Assembly (NCBI RefSeq): GCF_002858865.1
Contig: NZ_PJRR01000025.1
Location: 150,031 to 214,030 of the forward strand
Direction: 5' to 3'
Source of the DNA: Caulobacter vibrioides
Lineage (GTDB): Bacteria > Pseudomonadota > Alphaproteobacteria > Caulobacterales > Caulobacteraceae
Length of the DNA stretch: 64,000 nt
Shown here piece after piece: positions 61,519-64,000 of the stretch (positions are counted from its first letter, which is position 1; each line of letters starts with the position of its first letter). Position numbers and translations under genes: made by a program. The notes below the pieces were generated by a model. It did no database searches, was not told the origin of the DNA, and worked only from the letters and a program-made list of their open reading frames with translations.

Positions 61519-61566
61519 GCCCCGCGACGGGGTTCGAATCGTCGCGCGAGCCCCTAGATAGAAGTC

Positions 61567-62223
61567 ATGGACCAGCCCCAGCGCCCCGAGCCGATCTTGA
61601 ACGCGCCCTGGCCGGCGCTGCTGGTGGCGGCGGCCGTGATCATTCCGCACCTTCTGCTGCAGGGCGCCAGCCAGGAGGTGATCTACTCCCTGGCCCTGGT
61701 CCCGCGCGAGTTCTGGGAAGGACGCTGGACCGGCGCGGTCACCATGCTGTTCGTGCATGGCGGCTGGATTCACGCGATCATGAACGCCGCCTTTGGTCTC
61801 GCTTTCGGGGCGCCGGTCTCCCGCGTGCTGGGACTGAATGTCCGGGGAGGCGGAATCTTCTGCCTGTTCTACCTCGTCTGCGGCGTGATCGCGGGGGTGG
61901 GCTTCGCCGCGATCCATCCTGAGGGCATGAGCCCGGTGGTTGGCGCTTCCGGTGCGATCGCTGGCCTGATGGGCGCAGCCGCGCGCACGATGGATAGCGC
62001 GCCCGGCCAGCTTGGACCGATGTTTGGTCCGCGTGTGATCTCGCTGGGCCTCGGCTGGCTGGTGGTCAACCTGGTCCTCGCCGTCACGGGCAGTCTTCTG
62101 ACCATGGGCGCGGGCGGCGTCGCCTGGGAGGCCCATCTGATCGGCTTTGCGGTCGGCGTCCTGTTGATCGGGCCTTTCGCCCGCTGGGCCGGACCGAGCG
62201 CTCAGATCGCCGATCCGCACTGA
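61567..62223 (+). CDS. rhomboid-family intramembrane serine protease
   Basis: 218 residues, six hydrophobic segments. Catalytic Ser in VVGASGAIAGLMG (GxSG) near residue 125 and His in WEAHLIGFAVG near residue 190; the HxxxN-type loop is FVHGGWIHAIMNAAF. It cleaves within membrane segments of unknown targets. Divergent from hfaA, sharing a 146-bp upstream region. Confidence 0.92.
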   Translation: MDQPQRPEPILNAPWPALLVAAAVIIPHLLLQGASQEVIYSLALVPREFWEGRWTGAVTMLFVHGGWIHAIMNAAFGLAFGAPVSRVLGLNVRGGGIFCLFYLVCGVIAGVGFAAIHPEGMSPVVGASGAIAGLMGAAARTMDSAPGQLGPMFGPRVISLGLGWLVVNLVLAVTGSLLTMGAGGVAWEAHLIGFAVGVLLIGPFARWAGPSAQIADPH

Positions 62224-62295
62224 TCGTCGAGCCCCATTGATTGAAAGGCCGCTTTGGAGGACCCTCGTTCTATAAAGAACAAGGGAGGACATGCT

Positions 62296-62727
62296 GTGCT
62301 GGTTTCTCAGATCCTCAAAGACAAGGGTGATCTCGTGTTTACCGCCTCGCCTCAGGAGACGGTCGGCGCTGCGGCGGCGCTGCTGCATACCCGAAAGGTC
62401 GGCGCCATGGTGGTGGTCGACGACAAGGAAGCCGTCGTCGGCATCGTCTCCGAGCGCGATATCGTCCGGATGGTGGCCAAGGAAGGCGCGGCGGCGCTTA
62501 CCAAGCCGATCAGCGGCTGCATGAGCGCCAATGTGGTCTTCGCTCAGCCCGACGAGACCATCGATGCGCTGCTGGAGCGGATGACCGACCGCCGCATTCG
62601 CCACTTGCCGGTCGTACAGAACGATCGTTTGGCGGGGATCATCTCGATCGGCGATCTGGTGAAGTACAAGATCCAGGCGACCCAAGCCGAGGCTGAGGGG
62701 CTGAAGGCCTATATCGCCGCGGGCTAA
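62296..62727 (+). CDS. protein of two CBS domains
   Basis: 143 residues, two tandem CBS motifs (about 8-62 and 73-130: VGAMVVVDDKEAVVGIVSER and IRHLPVVQNDRLAGIISIGD), which usually bind adenine nucleotides and sense energy state. No attached catalytic domain. Start GTG 62296, seven bases after GGGAGG; the ATG at 62291 is in another frame. Follows the rhomboid gene. Confidence 0.88.
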   Translation: MLVSQILKDKGDLVFTASPQETVGAAAALLHTRKVGAMVVVDDKEAVVGIVSERDIVRMVAKEGAAALTKPISGCMSANVVFAQPDETIDALLERMTDRRIRHLPVVQNDRLAGIISIGDLVKYKIQATQAEAEGLKAYIAAG

Positions 62728-62768
62728 GGCCAGCCGACGGACGTTCGACGGCGTCTGAAGGCTGGTCG

Positions 62769-62780
62769 TCTATATATAGA
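62769..62780. promoter_or_regulatory. AT-rich palindrome TCTATATATAGA
   Basis: A perfect 12-bp palindrome in the gap between the CBS and Rrf2 genes, with a further TCTATA at 62831. Half-sites resemble those in the palindrome upstream of the Rrf2 gene, so it may be a second site for that regulator or simply an AT-rich region. Confidence 0.3.
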
Positions 62781-62863
62781 GAGAGACGGGGGCGACCTGA
62801 CGGCAGCGTCGGGCGCTCTCTTCAAGGCGCTCTATATGTGTCCGATCCGAACATGAAGCGCTG

Positions 62864-63295
62864 TCAGCCTTCTATGAGTTCTGCGCCCGCCCCGTTGGCG
62901 GCGTCAGCCAGGCTGTAGCCTTCGAGCACCGCAGCCGTGGCGTCGCGCGCACGCAGCAAGGCCTCGCGCAAGGCGCAGGTGGCCAGGTCGCGACAGTCCT
63001 CACAGCGTCGGAAAGCGGTTCGACTGACGCATGGGGTCAGCGCCAGGGGGCCGTCGACCAGGCGGATGATCTCGGCGAAGCTGATCGCGTCGGCGTCGCG
63101 CGCCAGCACATAGCCACCGAACTTGCCGCGCCGGCTGATGACCAGTCCTTCGCGCGAGAGAGACAGCAGGATCGCTTCCAGGAACTTGCGCGGCGCGTCG
63201 GCGCGCTCGGCGAGCTCGCCGGCGGTGACCTGGGTATCGGCCCGCGCCAGTTCGATCATGGCGCGGAGCGCGTAGCGAGCCTTCTGAGACAGCAT
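62864..63295 (-). CDS. Rrf2-family transcriptional regulator with Fe-S type cysteines
   Basis: 143 residues. Winged helix at about 1-70 (MLSQKARYALRAMIELARA ... SLSREGLVISRRGKFGGYVL) followed by a four-Cys region (TPCVSRTAFRRCEDCRDLATC, Cys spacing 9-2-5), which in IscR, NsrR and relatives holds an iron-sulphur cluster that senses iron, oxygen or nitric oxide. Which signal applies here cannot be told. A 26-bp palindrome lies 33 bp upstream, so autoregulation is likely. Confidence 0.9.
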   Translation of the reverse strand: MLSQKARYALRAMIELARADTQVTAGELAERADAPRKFLEAILLSLSREGLVISRRGKFGGYVLARDADAISFAEIIRLVDGPLALTPCVSRTAFRRCEDCRDLATCALREALLRARDATAAVLEGYSLADAANGAGAELIEG

Positions 63296-63327
63296 GGTTG
63301 CAGGGCGCCTTCATCGAGCGAGCAGGG

Positions 63328-63353
63328 GTCTATAGCGCGCGCGCTCTATAGAC
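63328..63353. promoter_or_regulatory. palindromic operator upstream of the Rrf2 gene
   Basis: GTCTATAG-N10-CTATAGAC, a perfect 8-bp inverted repeat with a CG-rich spacer. Rrf2 regulators bind dyad sites of about this size. It is positioned to control the Rrf2 gene itself. Confidence 0.55.
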
Positions 63354-63683
63354 TGGTCCGCGTTCTGAGCGAGGCGCGGTCGCCGCGCAAGTCTTGCATG
63401 ACGTTGTTCATGCACAGGGAATGCGGGCGGATGGGGATGAAACGCTGATTTCGCGCTTGCCGCCTCGGGGGAGGGGGCCTAGAAGCCGCCCCTCGCTTCG
63501 GGGCGGCGCGCCACGGACCGGAACTTAAGTCTCTCGGGGCTTGTGTTTCGAAACGTGGATCGCTAATCTCCGCAGCCTCAGTCGAATCTCTTCGATCTCG
63601 CGGCGCTCCTATGGCGCGCCAACGGTGTTTTTTGCGCTCCGATCTGGCCTGGCTGGTGAGGAAAACAAAAATGAAAAGTTCGG

Positions 63684-63712
63684 TTGACCCAGGAATTCGG
63701 TTTCGCTAGAAG
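63684..63712 (+). promoter_or_regulatory. tandem promoter 1 of a probable rRNA operon
   Basis: TTGACC, 17-bp spacer, TAGAAG. The upstream stretch (AACAAAAATGAAAAG) is A-rich like an UP element. Shares the GGAATTCGG spacer motif with promoter 3. Two weaker copies of the same geometry lie upstream (TTGCCG-N17-TAGAAG at 63457-63485 and TTGTGT-N17-TAATCT at 63541-63569). Confidence 0.7.
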
Positions 63713-63800
63713 CCGCGCTCCTTGAAATACAAAAGATGTTCGCAAGAGCTTCCAAGTATTTCTCCCAGAAGAGCTCAGCTTTTTCTTTGAAAAAGTCGCT

Positions 63801-63829
63801 TGACTGGCTCCGGTGACTTCTTTAGAAGC
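63801..63829 (+). promoter_or_regulatory. tandem promoter 2 of a probable rRNA operon
   Basis: TTGACT, 17-bp spacer, TAGAAG, preceded by an A/T-rich tract (TTTTTCTTTGAAAAAG). Confidence 0.7.
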
Positions 63830-63897
63830 TGCCGGCTCCGCAGAAAGCCTTCGGGCCGGACCGGCGGAGAAAGTCAGAGAGTTTTGAAAAAAACGAT

Positions 63898-63926
63898 TTG
63901 ACACGGAATTCGGGGTTGGATAGATA
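63898..63926 (+). promoter_or_regulatory. tandem promoter 3 of a probable rRNA operon
   Basis: TTGACA, 17-bp spacer, TAGATA, preceded by TTTTGAAAAAAACGA. This is the closest to consensus of the three. Confidence 0.8.
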
Positions 63927-64000
63927 GCCGCCTCCGCCGACATCGGGCGCTAAACGATGGGGCCGCTGAGGCGGTTCGGGTCTTTGACATTGTTGAATTG
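63927..64000 (+). other. probable rRNA operon leader, cut by the window edge
   Basis: Downstream of promoter 3 the sequence ends in TCTTTGACATTGTTGAATTG, resembling the antitermination/processing leader in front of alphaproteobacterial 16S rRNA genes. No mature 16S sequence is reached. The whole 63296-64000 stretch has no credible protein gene; it contains the Rrf2 operator, a GC-rich region with a GCCGCCCC/GGGGCGGC hairpin (63485-63507), and the promoters. Confidence 0.55.

Overview
This 64 kb window is a chromosomal segment of a high-GC alphaproteobacterium, almost certainly a Caulobacter of the C. vibrioides/crescentus group. The strongest marker is an hfaA-hfaB-hfaD holdfast-anchor operon with an adjacent ABC ATPase (the position of hfaC) at 56.9-61.4 kb. 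Supporting marks are high GC with strong GC3 bias, DUF2336, DUF3126 and PAS_5 family proteins, a TonB-dependent receptor, a TorF-type porin, and families of palindromic intergenic repeats. No phage, insertion sequence, integrase or CRISPR array is visible. Most genes are housekeeping, with a few accessory pockets.

Layout, 0-15 kb: a left-edge gene fragment; glnE (nitrogen control); a four-gene run of EF-hand protein, ECF-type sigma factor, single-span anti-sigma candidate and periplasmic metal-resistance-like protein; msrP-msrQ (periplasmic methionine sulfoxide repair) split by a palindromic repeat; an M19 dipeptidase; then radC, map and sfsA on the minus strand. The radC-map-sfsA group is interspersed with four small orphan membrane or secreted proteins, one of clearly lower GC. 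A CinA-like molybdopterin-binding-fold protein, an XRE regulator and tRNA-Leu(UAA) follow.

14-36 kb: a secreted amidohydrolase (Xaa-Pro dipeptidase-like), a secreted S9 peptidase that is frameshifted, a GAF-PAS hybrid histidine kinase, the methionine importer metN-metI with metQ nearby, a membrane protein diverging from a TetR regulator across two matching palindromes, a GntR/FCD regulator followed by a TonB-dependent receptor and an MFS transporter (probably one uptake unit), a TorF porin, an SDR, queF, a nitroreductase and a NUDIX hydrolase.

35-47 kb: cysE, glutamine cyclotransferase, DUF3126, GNAT, GST, an OPT transporter, PhoH with a terminator-like leader hairpin, gamma-carbonic anhydrase, GMC oxidoreductase, aldo/keto reductase, a PAS_5 protein and a secreted Pro/Cys/Asn-rich protein.

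47-64 kb: M16 metallopeptidase lipoprotein, DUF2336 protein with a translationally coupled secreted protein, an NMT1-type ABC importer, a MASE1-like hybrid kinase, ABC-F ATPase (hfaC position), hfaD, hfaB, hfaA, rhomboid protease, CBS protein and an Rrf2 Fe-S-type regulator with a palindromic operator. The last 550 bases hold three evenly built tandem promoters (-35 TTGACN, 17-bp spacer, -10 TAGANN) and a leader that very likely lead into an rRNA operon just past the window edge.

Nothing here is convincingly a new defence or mobile system. The best candidates for something undescribed are the EF-hand/sigma/anti-sigma/metal-sensor run, the secreted Asn/Gly-rich protein at 46.2 kb, the orphan insert between map and sfsA, and the palindromic non-coding elements.
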